The translations under genes were made by a program, and so were the position numbers. From Nesterenkonia massiliensis (GTDB lineage: Bacteria > Actinomycetota > Actinomycetes > Actinomycetales > Micrococcaceae), in the NCBI RefSeq assembly GCF_000455245.1, contig NZ_HG005165.1, forward strand, positions 289,577-329,972: a DNA stretch of 40,396 nucleotides, in the 5' to 3' direction. Of the stretch, positions 19,183 through 27,147 are shown one piece after another (positions within the stretch are counted from its first letter, which is position 1; the number at the start of each line of letters is the position of its first letter). The notes under the pieces were generated by a model. The model was not told the DNA's origin. It was given only the letters and a program-made list of their open reading frames with translations, and made no database searches.

Positions 19183-20226
19183 TTAATCATGAAGCAGGTC
19201 AAGTGCTTGTGTCAGATCCTTGGCGTGCTCGCTACGGTAGCTGACCCACTCCCCCGATGCCGGATGGCTAAAGCCCAGCTCTACCGCATGCAGCCACTGC
19301 CTGGTCAGTCCCAGCTCAGAAGCCAGGTAGGGGTCGGCCCCATAGGTGAGGTCCCCGGCCAGTGGGTGCCCCATGGCGGAGAAGTGCACGCGGATCTGGT
19401 GAGTTCTCCCGGTCTCCAGAGTCACATTCATCAGACTCGCCCGACCATAGGCTTCCATCAGCGTGTAGTGAGTACGCGCATCACGTCCATCGTCGACGAC
19501 GGCGAAGCGCCAGTCATGCCCAGGGTGTCGCCCGATGGGCGCATCAATGGTGCCCTCGTGCGGATCGGGCAGCCCCTGCACCAGCGCATGATAGGTCTTC
19601 TTCGGCGTACGGTTGCGGAAAGCGTCCTTGAGCACGCTGTAGGCGCGCTCAGTCTTGGCCACCACCATGATTCCGGAGGTGCCCACATCCAGGCGGTGCA
19701 CAATGCCCCGGCGTTCCTGGGCCCCTGAGGTCGCGATCTCCACGCCTTGTGCAAGCAGCCCACCGATTACCGTGGGGCCGCGCCAGCCGGGCGAGGGGTG
19801 TGCCGCCACACCCACAGGCTTATCGATGACGACGATATCGGCGTCCTCATGCAGCAGTACCAGATCTTGCACGGCTTCGATCCTCAGCTCATTGGGGTCA
19901 CTGGGCTCCGGGATGTCTACGGTGATCCGGGCTCCGGCAGGCAGCTTCTCAGACTTCTTCACCACCGCACCGGTGGCACGGCTGTCCTGCGTATGGTGCT
20001 GCGGCCGATCCTCCGCCCAGCCGGCCCGCCCGTCCTGCAGCCACGCGGCCGCTTCAGTACGAGAGATATCGCACAGCCCGGCAAGGACAGCGTCGGCACG
20101 CTTTCCGCCGAGTTCTGCGGGGACTGTGAAATCGATGAGACCGTAAGCGGCGTCGTCGGCCTCGACGAGCTCGTCAGCGGGCACTGTGGTCTGATCAAAG
20201 GGCTCAGCGCGGGAATGCTCAGTCAT
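19183..20226 (-). CDS. rluD: RluA/RluD-family 23S rRNA pseudouridine synthase
   Basis: The 347-residue product has an N-terminal S4-type RNA-binding region (KRADAVLAGLCDISRTEAAAWL). The catalytic domain contains HEDADIVVIDKPVGVAAHP, the catalytic-Asp motif HRLDVGTSGIMVVAK and TGRTHQIRVHFSAMGHPLAGD. It probably makes pseudouridines in helix 69 of 23S rRNA, though the exact site cannot be read from sequence. The ATG at 20226 overlaps the lspA end by 8 nt and is preferred over the ATG at 20241. lspA followed by rluD is a common gene order. Confidence 0.93.
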   Translation of the reverse strand: MTEHSRAEPFDQTTVPADELVEADDAAYGLIDFTVPAELGGKRADAVLAGLCDISRTEAAAWLQDGRAGWAEDRPQHHTQDSRATGAVVKKSEKLPAGARITVDIPEPSDPNELRIEAVQDLVLLHEDADIVVIDKPVGVAAHPSPGWRGPTVIGGLLAQGVEIATSGAQERRGIVHRLDVGTSGIMVVAKTERAYSVLKDAFRNRTPKKTYHALVQGLPDPHEGTIDAPIGRHPGHDWRFAVVDDGRDARTHYTLMEAYGRASLMNVTLETGRTHQIRVHFSAMGHPLAGDLTYGADPYLASELGLTRQWLHAVELGFSHPASGEWVSYRSEHAKDLTQALDLLHD

Positions 20227-20803
20227 CAGTGTTGGCCTCATCCTGGTTCATAGTCTTCTTGGGCTTCTTGGCTTCACGGCTGCCGTCAATGTTGATCCCG
20301 AATACCATCAGCGCGCACAACAGGATGATCGAGCACACGATGAAGGAGTCGGCGATATTGAAGATCGCAAACTGCGGGACGGAGATGAAGTCCACCACAT
20401 GGCCCTGTCCGAAGCTGACGAAGCTGCCATCGACCAACGACGGCGCCCGGAACAGCCGGTCAGTGAGGTTGCCGGCGACTCCCCCGGCCAGCCCACCCAG
20501 CCCCAGCACCCAGAGCCAGGAACCGCCGAGTTTACGGAACGTCACCAATGCGAAGACCAGCACCGCCGCTTGAATCAGGGTGAAGATCCAGGTGTGGTCG
20601 GTGCCCATGGAGAAGGCAGCTCCGGGGTTGAGGTGGTAGCGCCAATAGAGCACCGGCGGGAGCACATCAATCTGCTGTCCCAGAGTCATGGTGGTTTCGA
20701 CCCACACTTTGGTGGTCTGGTCGAGAACAAAGGCAAGGGCCGCGATGCCTCCTGCGAGGAGGATCGCGGCCCTGCGGCGTGGTGTTTTGGGGGATTCGGA
20801 CAT
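20219..20803 (-). CDS. lspA: Lipoprotein signal peptidase
   Basis: Cleaves signal peptides from prolipoproteins, such as the DUF6318-like protein in this window. The 194-residue product has four predicted membrane segments. The catalytic aspartates are D138 (HVVDFI) and D152 (FNIADSF), and the conserved NPGAAFS (59-65) and AGNLTDR (110-116) are present. The ATG at 20803 is chosen; a GTG at 20809 is in frame but has no ribosome site. TAGAAT lies 7 nt before the ATG, so a weak leaderless promoter is possible. Confidence 0.96.
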   Translation of the reverse strand: MSESPKTPRRRAAILLAGGIAALAFVLDQTTKVWVETTMTLGQQIDVLPPVLYWRYHLNPGAAFSMGTDHTWIFTLIQAAVLVFALVTFRKLGGSWLWVLGLGGLAGGVAGNLTDRLFRAPSLVDGSFVSFGQGHVVDFISVPQFAIFNIADSFIVCSIILLCALMVFGINIDGSREAKKPKKTMNQDEANTDD

Positions 20804-20833
20804 CCCCACGATTCTACGTGATAGTCATCCGGC

Positions 20834-21775
20834 TTAGGCGCCGGTGGCTTCCTTCTCGATAGAACCCTTAGTGTTCAGCTCGTTGAGCTGGCCCTCGATG
20901 TAGTCCTTCAGGCGGGCACGGTAGTCGCGCTCGAAGCCAGTCAGTTCACTGACGCGGGATTCCAGCTCGGACTTCTTGCGCTCCAGCGCATTCAGAGTCC
21001 GGGTTGAGGTCAGCTCAGCCTCTTCAATCATGTTCTCCGCGCGGGTCTCCGCATCGGTCACAATCTCAGTGCGCTTGCGCTCAGCCTCAGTGATGTACTC
21101 CTCGCGGGTGCGCTCACCTTCAGTGATGAGCTCCTCACGCTTGCTGGTGCCCTCGGTGATGAGCTCTTCGCGCTTGGACTCGCCCTCGGAGATCAGCTCA
21201 GCACGCTTGGACTCGCCCTCGGCGATGTACTGCGCACGAGTCTGCTCACCCTCGGCGATGTACTGCGCACGAGTCTGCTCGCCCTCTGCGACGTACTGGT
21301 CGTGAATCTTCTGGGCCATGGCCAGCACACCAGCTGCAGAGGCGGCGTCGTCCCCGGACGCTGCAGGCGCGGGCTTGGGGCGCTCCTGAGCGGGACGGGT
21401 ACCCAGCGCGTACTCCGGGTAGGCGGTGATGCTGGGGTCAGCCTTGTACTCCGGCTGCTCGGCGCTCGCTTCGGACTCCGAGGGGTCTTCATCGGTGATC
21501 CGGTCAACGGTACCGGTCACCTCGGCGGCGGTACCTGCGTAGCCGGAGAGTCCGGCGTCGTTGAGGTCATCGGGCTCGACGTGGCGAGGATCGTTGTCCA
21601 GCTGCTCCTGGAGGGAGGCGACCTTGGCCTCGAGCTCCTGATTCTCCTGGAGAAGCCGGCGCCACTCGACGACGACCTCGTCGAGGAAGTCGTCGACCTC
21701 GTCCTTGTCATAGCCGGGGCGGAACTTAGTCTCCGGGAACTCCTTGTTCAGGAGGTCTTCGGGTGTCAGGGCCAT
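20834..21775 (-). CDS. divIVA: DivIVA / Wag31 polar growth and septum-placement protein
   Basis: Coiled-coil scaffold that binds curved membrane at poles and septa and directs peripheral wall growth in actinobacteria. The 313-residue product begins with the DivIVA membrane-binding domain (MALTPEDLLNKEF, FRPGYDKDEVDDFLDEV) and a first coiled coil to about residue 61. An acidic, Pro-rich linker spans about 62-150 and a long second coiled coil about 150-310. The second coil contains tandem 11-residue repeats (separate entry). It lies between yggT and lspA, a usual place for actinobacterial divIVA. Confidence 0.95.
   Translation of the reverse strand: MALTPEDLLNKEFPETKFRPGYDKDEVDDFLDEVVVEWRRLLQENQELEAKVASLQEQLDNDPRHVEPDDLNDAGLSGYAGTAAEVTGTVDRITDEDPSESEASAEQPEYKADPSITAYPEYALGTRPAQERPKPAPAASGDDAASAAGVLAMAQKIHDQYVAEGEQTRAQYIAEGEQTRAQYIAEGESKRAELISEGESKREELITEGTSKREELITEGERTREEYITEAERKRTEIVTDAETRAENMIEEAELTSTRTLNALERKKSELESRVSELTGFERDYRARLKDYIEGQLNELNTKGSIEKEATGA
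21068..21298 (-). repeat. Seven tandem 33-bp (11-residue) repeats in divIVA
   Basis: Residues 160-236 of DivIVA read as seven successive 11-residue units. They start QYVAEGEQTRA, QYIAEGEQTRA, QYIAEGESKRA, ELISEGESKRE and continue to EYITEAERKRT, with two more degenerate units after that. Adjacent DNA units at about 21215-21298 are nearly identical, which suggests recent tandem duplication. An 11-residue period favours a slightly right-handed coiled coil. Confidence 0.85.
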
Positions 21776-21912
21776 GCGGTGTCACCTCATCGAGTGGCTG
21801 TACAAGCGGGCGGGATTGCGTCATCGCACAGAATACCCATCGGGCACTTTCGCCTTCGACCTCAACCTTCAAGTCAGGGTTTCAGGCCTTCAGGCCGTCT
21901 TAGGCGCGCGAA

Positions 21913-22203
21913 TCAGAAGGCGATGGCGACCAGGACGCGCTGCAGGATGACAACGGCCAGGAAGACGATGATGAAGCCCATGTCCAGGGAGATGCCACCA
22001 AGGTTCAGCGGTGGAATTTTGCGCTGGACAAACTTAATCGGCGGGTCCGTTACTGAATACACACCAATGGCGAGCATCAGCGCGAGTCCCTTGGGACGCC
22101 AGCTTCGGGCGTACTGCTGAGTGATATCAAAGATGATCCGGATGAGCAGCATCAGCTGATAGATGCTCAGCAGCAGATAGAGCGGTGCAAGGAAGAAGTC
22201 CAC
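21913..22203 (-). CDS. YggT family membrane protein
   Basis: A 96-residue protein with two hydrophobic segments (about residues 3-24 and 72-94) around a conserved middle part (YARSWRPKG, YSVTDPPIKFVQRKIPP). This matches the YggT/YlmG family found beside sepF in Gram-positive dcw regions. The family is linked to division or membrane organisation, but its biochemical role is not established. The GTG start at 22203 has only a weak ribosome site. The 137-nt stretch to divIVA contains no further gene. Confidence 0.93.
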   Translation of the reverse strand: MDFFLAPLYLLLSIYQLMLLIRIIFDITQQYARSWRPKGLALMLAIGVYSVTDPPIKFVQRKIPPLNLGGISLDMGFIIVFLAVVILQRVLVAIAF

Positions 22204-22233
22204 AGGTGGAAAGGCTACCTGAACTGGAGCGAA

Positions 22234-22905
22234 TCAGGACTGGTTGAAGAATTTGGCGCTGCCCTCAGCCGGCACTGGAGCGGCCTGCTCCTCCGCGAGG
22301 ACCTCCACGTTCTTCGGAGTCAGCAGGAAGACCTTATTGGTCACCCGCTCGATGGAGCCGCCCAGACCGAAGACCAGGCCAGCAGCGAAGTCCACCAGTC
22401 GCTTCGCCTCGGATTCCCCCATCTCCGTGACATTCATGATCACCGGGATGTCATCACGGAAGGACTCGCCAATGACTTTCGCGTCATTGTAGGAGCGGGG
22501 GTGGACGGTGGTGATCTTACGCATTTCTGAGCTCTCATCCCGGGAGGAGGGGGCACGCTTAATAGGGGTCACGGGGGCCCGGTAGTCGGGGTCCACGGCC
22601 AGGTTGGTCCGGTTGTAGGCACCGGTGGTGTTCTCCGGCTCCTCGGCACTGGAGGCACGATCAGCAAGGGAGACGACGGCGCCGGTCGGCTGAGCAGCAG
22701 TCGGGCGCCCGGAGTGCGCGGCACGCACTGAGCTGGTCTGCTGCGCCGAGGCCAGTGGCTGTGCTCCGTTGGAAGCTGCAGCTCGCTCGGAGCTGCTCTC
22801 TGCACGGGCGGAGGAGCGCTCCTCGTTGCCGAAGCTCTCCTCCTGATAGTCATCACCATCGGCCAAGCCGAGGTAGATCATGGTCTTCTTCAGTGCGCCG
22901 GCCAT
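22234..22905 (-). CDS. sepF: Cell division protein SepF
   Basis: Membrane tether of the FtsZ ring. The 223-residue product starts with an amphipathic membrane-binding helix ([14 protein letters not shown]). A disordered Ser/Ala-rich linker follows (about 18-125). The SepF core has [52 protein letters not shown] and [10 protein letters not shown]. The ATG at 22905 has AGGAGA 6 nt upstream. Its partner FtsZ is encoded three genes upstream on the same strand. Confidence 0.96.
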   Translation of the reverse strand: MAGALKKTMIYLGLADGDDYQEESFGNEERSSARAESSSERAAASNGAQPLASAQQTSSVRAAHSGRPTAAQPTGAVVSLADRASSAEEPENTTGAYNRTNLAVDPDYRAPVTPIKRAPSSRDESSEMRKITTVHPRSYNDAKVIGESFRDDIPVIMNVTEMGESEAKRLVDFAAGLVFGLGGSIERVTNKVFLLTPKNVEVLAEEQAAPVPAEGSAKFFNQS

Positions 22906-22987
22906 GAGATTCTCCTGGGGAAGGTTGTGGTTAGCTTCAGGCCCTGCGGCGCTTGGATAACCGCCGGCGACCTGCGTGACTCAGAGA

Positions 22988-23746
22988 TTACCCGGGATAA
23001 GGTCGCGAGCCGAGGACATCACGTCCTATGCGTAGGTGTGTCGCCCCGCTTGCCACCGCAGCTTCTAGATCCTGACTCATACCTGCTGAGATCCAGTGCG
23101 CCTCCGGGTGTGCGCCGCGCAGGCTGCTGGCCAGCTGCTGCAGCCTGTCGAAGGCAGGCTCGGCCGGTTCCCCCAGCGGAGCGACAGCCATGAGGCCTTT
23201 CAATTGCAGACCTGTAGCCTCAGCAACCTGGGCGGCCAGTTCCTCCACCTTCGCCGGGACTGCTCCGCCCCTGCCGTCGTCGACGCCGGGCTCGCGCAGG
23301 TCCACCTGGATCAAGCAGTCCAAGGGGGCTGTCCGCTGCCCCTCCTGCAGCGCTTGGTCTGCAGCTTTTGAGAGTGCAGTGATCAGCTTGCCGCGGTCTA
23401 CCGAATGCACCGCGGAGGCGTATCGCGCCACGGATTTGGCTTTATTGCTCTGCAGCTGTCCGATGAAGTGCCAGTTCAGTCCCGCCGTCGATATCGCGGT
23501 ATGGGCGGCCTTGGCCGCGGCTTCCTGATCTTTGTTCTCCCCCACCTGGCGCACACCCAGCTGGTAGAGACGCTGGACATCTGCTGCCGGAAAGTACTTG
23601 GTGACAACGATCAGCTCGGGACGGTCCAGTCGGCCGGCGGCAGCACAGGCCGTCTCGATTCGTTGGTGAACGCGCTGAAGTCGGTCTTTGAGCTCATCTG
23701 TCCGGGGATCTGTCACGCAGGTCAGTGTATCTCCGCAGTGCAGCAC
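22988..23746 (-). CDS. YggS family pyridoxal phosphate homeostasis protein
   Basis: The 252-residue TIM-barrel protein binds PLP through K50 in LIVVTKYFP. It also shows VGENKDQE, WHFIGQLQSNKAK, LMAVAPLG, SAGMSQDLEAAV and LRIGRDVLGSRP, all characteristic of YggS/PLPHP. The family tunes free PLP and keto-acid/amino-acid balance and has no known enzyme activity. The start is ambiguous. The GTG at 23746 has AGGG at good distance, while the GTG at 23716 gives the more usual N-terminus (VTDPRTDEL). The position between pgeF and sepF is standard in Gram-positive dcw regions. Confidence 0.94.
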   Translation of the reverse strand: MLHCGDTLTCVTDPRTDELKDRLQRVHQRIETACAAAGRLDRPELIVVTKYFPAADVQRLYQLGVRQVGENKDQEAAAKAAHTAISTAGLNWHFIGQLQSNKAKSVARYASAVHSVDRGKLITALSKAADQALQEGQRTAPLDCLIQVDLREPGVDDGRGGAVPAKVEELAAQVAEATGLQLKGLMAVAPLGEPAEPAFDRLQQLASSLRGAHPEAHWISAGMSQDLEAAVASGATHLRIGRDVLGSRPYPG

Positions 23747-23780
23747 GGAATCCCTGGCCGTGGAGCGCGTGTCAACCGAC

Positions 23781-24641
23781 TCAGCGCTGCCAGATCAGTC
23801 CGGCAATGCGGCCCTCTGAGGCACCGGTCTGCTGGCTGCCGCGATGAGAATACAGTGCCGCATCCTCTATGGTGCAGCCGAAGATATCGCTGACCAGGAC
23901 GCCCTCGGCTTCAAGGACACGGCCCGCCTCCGCCCTGAGATTCAGCGCGGGTGTCCCCCAGCTGGTGGTGGAGGCCAGGGCGGGTCGCTGCGCAGCCAGT
24001 TCATCAACCATCTGCTGCGGCACCTCGTAGCAGTCACCGCAGGCAGCCGGGCCTATCCACGCGCTGATCTGCTGCGCACCGTGCTCACGCAGTGCTGCGA
24101 CGGTGTTCTCCAATACGCCGTCCAACAGACCGATCCGCCCGGCGTGGGCAGCTGCGGTGAGATATTCGGACTGCCCCTGCGCTGATGGTTCACGTGTGGC
24201 GGCAAAAAGCACCGGCAGGCAGTCTGCGGTCATGATCGCCAGCGGCTGCCCTGCCTCAGGAGAAATCCAGGCGTCTCCAGTTAAGACGGTCCGGGCTTCT
24301 AAATGATCTGTTCCTGGGTGGTGATCTGTGGTCGGTGTTGATGTGGTCGATATCTCTGCGCCAGGCGTCTCTGCGGCGTTGTGAACCGTCGCAGAATGCA
24401 CTTGGTTCAGAAACTTCAGCGAGCCCGGGGGGATCTTCATATGCTGTTCGACCCTGCTCCGGTTCTTAGCGCCGTTGACCCCGGTGTTCAACGACATGGT
24501 GCCGGCAGCTGTTGAGGTGAAGGCCAGTCGGAGCGGACCATGATCAGCGCTCCACCAGAAGGGCTCATTGCCTCGGTCCGGTCCTGCCGGCGCTGTTTCT
24601 GCGGGTGGCTGCTGTGACGTCACCGCTTCAGTATCCCGCAT
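23781..24641 (-). CDS. pgeF: Peptidoglycan editing factor PgeF (YfiH/laccase-domain family)
   Basis: The 286-residue product has the metal-site motifs of the YfiH family: QVHSATV (H82), TADCLPVLFA (C141) and AAHAGRIGLLDGV (H166). IGPAACGDCYEV and SHRG also occur. Family members act as purine nucleosides-handling enzymes in some studies. In E. coli the protein keeps L-Ser out of the first peptidoglycan stem position. The location directly after ftsZ fits the wall role. No good ribosome site precedes the ATG at 24641, and an in-frame GTG near 24620 is an alternative start. Confidence 0.93.
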   Translation of the reverse strand: MRDTEAVTSQQPPAETAPAGPDRGNEPFWWSADHGPLRLAFTSTAAGTMSLNTGVNGAKNRSRVEQHMKIPPGSLKFLNQVHSATVHNAAETPGAEISTTSTPTTDHHPGTDHLEARTVLTGDAWISPEAGQPLAIMTADCLPVLFAATREPSAQGQSEYLTAAAHAGRIGLLDGVLENTVAALREHGAQQISAWIGPAACGDCYEVPQQMVDELAAQRPALASTTSWGTPALNLRAEAGRVLEAEGVLVSDIFGCTIEDAALYSHRGSQQTGASEGRIAGLIWQR

Positions 24642-24695
24642 CGCTGCGGCGCATGGGGCTGGAACGGGAGGGCGAGGATGGTCTAAGGATGCAGA

Positions 24696-24736
24696 ACGGG
24701 GGCACCCCTGCCTGGAGCGGCAGGCGGTACCCCCGT
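24696..24736 (-). terminator. Large hairpin after ftsZ, possible attenuator or terminator
   Basis: ACGGGGG (24696-24702) pairs with CCCCCGT (24730-24736), and inside it CCTGCC pairs with GGCAGG around a 6-nt loop. It lies in the 137-nt gap between ftsZ and pgeF. No T-run follows on the minus strand, so it may reduce rather than stop read-through, or stabilise the ftsZ 3' end. Confidence 0.5.
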
Positions 24737-24778
24737 GCGCGATGGGAAGGTTATCGCCGTAAGTCTGTTGCCCTATTT

Positions 24779-25975
24779 CTACTTCAGGAAATCAGGAACG
24801 TCCAGGTCATCGTCGTTCTTGCCGGTGTAATCCGACTCGATAATCTCCGGGATCTCCTCCTGGGAGCGGGCCGCGGGGGCCGGGCTGGAGATGCGCGGCT
24901 GCGGTGCAGTGTCCTGGGAGGCTGCCGAAGCTGCTGGTGCGGTGGCGCCAGCTACAGGGGCCACCGGGACCGCTGGACGCTGCGGCGCCGGGGCGGCCTG
25001 CTGCGGTGCCGCCGGGCGGGAGGTGGCATCCACCTGGTCGAATCCGGCCGCGATAACGGTCACCCGAGCTTCATCTCCCAGCGCGTCATCGATCACCGCA
25101 CCGAAGATGATGTTGGCCTCTGGGTGGGCCACTTCCTGCACCAGGCGGGCGGCCTCATTGATCTCGAACAGGCCGAGATCAGAACCGCCCTGGATGGAGA
25201 GCAGCACACCGTGGGCGCCGTCGATGGAGGCTTCCAGCAGCGGGGAGGCGATGGCCAACTCTGCGGCTTTGACGGCTCGGTCTTCCCCGTTCGCCGAGCC
25301 GATACCCATCAGCGCCGAGCCTGCACCCTGCATGACCGACTTCACATCTGCGAAGTCGAGGTTGATCAGGCCCGGGGTGGTGATCAGGTCTGTGATGCCC
25401 TGCACGCCGGAGAGCAGCACCTGATCAGCTGACCGGAAGGCATCCAGCACCGAGACATTCTTATCCGAGATGGAGAGCAGACGGTCATTCGGGATCACAA
25501 TGAGGGTGTCGACCTCATCGCGCAGCGCTTCGATGCCGGATTCGGCGGAGCTGGCACGACGGCGGCCCTCAAAGGTGAACGGCCTGGTCACCACGCCGAT
25601 AGTCAGCGCGCCCAGGGACCGGGCGATACGTGCCACGACGGGCGCACCGCCAGTACCGGTGCCGCCGCCCTCGCCGGCGGTGACAAAGACCATATCGGCC
25701 CCGCGCAGGACCTCTTCGATCTCTTCTGCGTGATCCTCGGCAGCCTGGCGTCCCACATCGGGGTTGGCGCCGGCGCCCAGACCGCGAGTCAGTTCGCGTC
25801 CCACGTCAAGCTTCACATCGGCATCGGACATCAGCAGCGCCTGGGCGTCAGTGTTGATGGCGATGAACTCCACGCCGCGCAGCCCCACCTCGATCATGCG
25901 GTTGACGGCGTTGACACCGCCGCCGCCGATGCCGACGACCTTGATCACGGCCAGGTAGTTGTTCGGTGTAGCCAC
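24779..25975 (-). CDS. ftsZ: Cell division GTPase FtsZ
   Basis: Tubulin-like GTPase that forms the division ring. The 398-residue product has the nucleotide loop [12 protein letters not shown] (16-27), NTDAQAL (41-47), the tubulin signature [12 protein letters not shown] (101-112) and the T7-loop region ending in NLDFADVK. A Pro/Ala-rich linker spans about 315-375, followed by the C-terminal binding peptide [11 protein letters not shown] that contacts SepF and FtsW. The start is a GTG at 25975 with AAGGGA about 10 nt upstream. The upstream gap of 359 nt suggests ftsZ has its own promoter or promoters besides read-through from ftsQ. Confidence 0.98.
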   Translation of the reverse strand: MATPNNYLAVIKVVGIGGGGVNAVNRMIEVGLRGVEFIAINTDAQALLMSDADVKLDVGRELTRGLGAGANPDVGRQAAEDHAEEIEEVLRGADMVFVTAGEGGGTGTGGAPVVARIARSLGALTIGVVTRPFTFEGRRRASSAESGIEALRDEVDTLIVIPNDRLLSISDKNVSVLDAFRSADQVLLSGVQGITDLITTPGLINLDFADVKSVMQGAGSALMGIGSANGEDRAVKAAELAIASPLLEASIDGAHGVLLSIQGGSDLGLFEINEAARLVQEVAHPEANIIFGAVIDDALGDEARVTVIAAGFDQVDATSRPAAPQQAAPAPQRPAVPVAPVAGATAPAASAASQDTAPQPRISSPAPAARSQEEIPEIIESDYTGKNDDDLDVPDFLK

Positions 25976-26100
25976 GTGAGTTTGTCCCTTAGCTCTCGAA
26001 AGTCTTAATGCACGAAGACCCCAGCTGCCCTGAACAGGCTGCTGACCGGGAGGCTCCTCACTGCCTTGCCCGTCAATCCGCGCTCTGGCGGGGTCCGCGG

Positions 26101-26137
26101 CTTAAGCCGATGCAGTTCGCGGATGCATCGGTTCAAG
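26101..26137 (-). other. Hairpin in the ftsZ leader
   Basis: Arms at 26101-26114 and 26124-26137 pair over 14 positions (two imperfect) with a perfect inner part CCGATGCA/TGCATCGG and a 9-nt loop. It lies about 130-160 nt upstream of the ftsZ start codon, probably inside its 5' untranslated region. Confidence 0.6.
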
Positions 26138-26242
26138 CCAACCCGCCTTCACACACGGTGACTCCGTCCCGGGCCGCCCTTACAAGCAGCCGGAGCCTTC
26201 GTGACACATGCCATTCTTCTGTTCCGGACACCCTGCAGCAAC

Positions 26243-26261
26243 GTTCAAGTTGCACTTGAAC
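26243..26261. promoter_or_regulatory. Perfect palindrome upstream of ftsZ, candidate FtsR (MerR-type) operator
   Basis: GTTCAAGT, TGC, ACTTGAAC: two perfect 8-nt arms with a 3-nt centre, about 270 nt upstream of the ftsZ start. MerR-type regulators use this kind of operator. The conserved actinobacterial MerR-type regulator FtsR is reported to control ftsZ. The assignment to FtsR is inference, since no ftsR gene lies in the window. Confidence 0.55.
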
Positions 26262-26334
26262 CTTAGAGGGTTGAGGCCTCCTCAGCCGCGGGTGCCTATG
26301 CAGTTTTGCCCCACCCTACAGCCCTGACACCCGA

Positions 26335-27147
26335 TCAGCGGGTAACCGGCGTGGACGGCGTGGAGATATCAATAATCTGGGCTTCAGCGAAGTCCTCTGC
26401 GCTGGAGGCCAGGATCGCCTCCAGTACCGCCGCCTTTTCCTCACCGCGGTCATCGGAGCCCCACACCACCACTCGCTCATCTGCCAGTTCGAGATGAACG
26501 GAGTCGATCGATTCTGCAGAGGCCGCGCTCATCTGCTCCCGCGCTGATTCCGGCAACTGACCCAGCACAGAGACGATGGCAGCGAAGACGGCCTCATCCT
26601 CCAGGGCCGCCTCTGCTGACACTTCGGGCGTGGCGTAACCCTCAGCGTCCATGACCTGGGCCCCGCGGAACTCTCGGATGACCTCCCCGGCGTCGTTGTA
26701 GAACAGCACGGCCTCGTCTTCATGGACCTCGGCCACCGGCGGGTGCTCCTGAATCTCCACATGCAGGGTATGCGGAAGCTCTGCCCTGCTGTGCACATCT
26801 GCCACCACGTTCTCCTGCTCCAGAGCGGCCCGAATATCGGCTGTGCTCACCTGAGGCAGGGGCTCTCCGTAGAAGCTCTCGACCAACTCCTGGGCCCGGG
26901 CATCAGTCAGCAGGTCGTTACCGCTGACTTCGATGCTGCGCAGTGCCAGCAGCGGGGAGAAATAGAGCGTAGCCACTGTCGCCACCAGCGCGAGGAAGGC
27001 CCCACCGAGCATGAGCAGTCCCCGACGTCGGCGCCGGCGCTCAGTGACCGTCTCCGGTTCCGGAAAGGACAGCGGCTCATGATCACCACTGTGCTGTCGA
27101 TCACCACTGTCCGGTGGCTCACCACTGTCCCGTCGGGGCTCACCCAC
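26335..27147 (-). CDS. ftsQ: Cell division protein FtsQ
   Basis: Bitopic divisome protein bridging cytoplasmic and periplasmic components. The 270-residue product has a polar cytoplasmic N-terminus (about 1-41) and one membrane helix (about 44-66, LLMLGGAFLALVATVATLYF). A POTRA domain follows (LALRSIEVSGNDLLTDARAQELV), then the beta domain (ELPHTLHVEIQEHPPVAEV). I chose the GTG at 27147, which overlaps the murC stop by 8 nt and has GGGAG 8 nt upstream. A longer frame to 27198 lies wholly within murC. Confidence 0.93.
   Translation of the reverse strand: MGEPRRDSGEPPDSGDRQHSGDHEPLSFPEPETVTERRRRRRGLLMLGGAFLALVATVATLYFSPLLALRSIEVSGNDLLTDARAQELVESFYGEPLPQVSTADIRAALEQENVVADVHSRAELPHTLHVEIQEHPPVAEVHEDEAVLFYNDAGEVIREFRGAQVMDAEGYATPEVSAEAALEDEAVFAAIVSVLGQLPESAREQMSAASAESIDSVHLELADERVVVWGSDDRGEEKAAVLEAILASSAEDFAEAQIIDISTPSTPVTR

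Larger units (their letters stand above)
25976..26334 (-). other. 359-bp regulatory gap between ftsQ and ftsZ
   Basis: No coding sequence is convincing here on either strand. The gap contains a perfect palindrome (26243-26261) and a 14-bp stem hairpin (26101-26137), each listed separately. A weak promoter candidate for ftsZ is TTGCTG, 17 nt, AAGAAT on the minus strand, just downstream of the palindrome. Such a long leader in an otherwise overlapping cluster points to separate control of FtsZ dosage. Confidence 0.7.

Noticed and set aside
21784-21912. Promoter candidate (TATTCT) upstream of divIVA
   Set aside because: No acceptable -35 at the right distance; too weak to list as a feature.
26008-26259. 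Small plus-strand frame in the ftsQ-ftsZ gap
   Set aside because: No ribosome site, no similarity, and it overlaps the hairpin and palindrome, which look regulatory.
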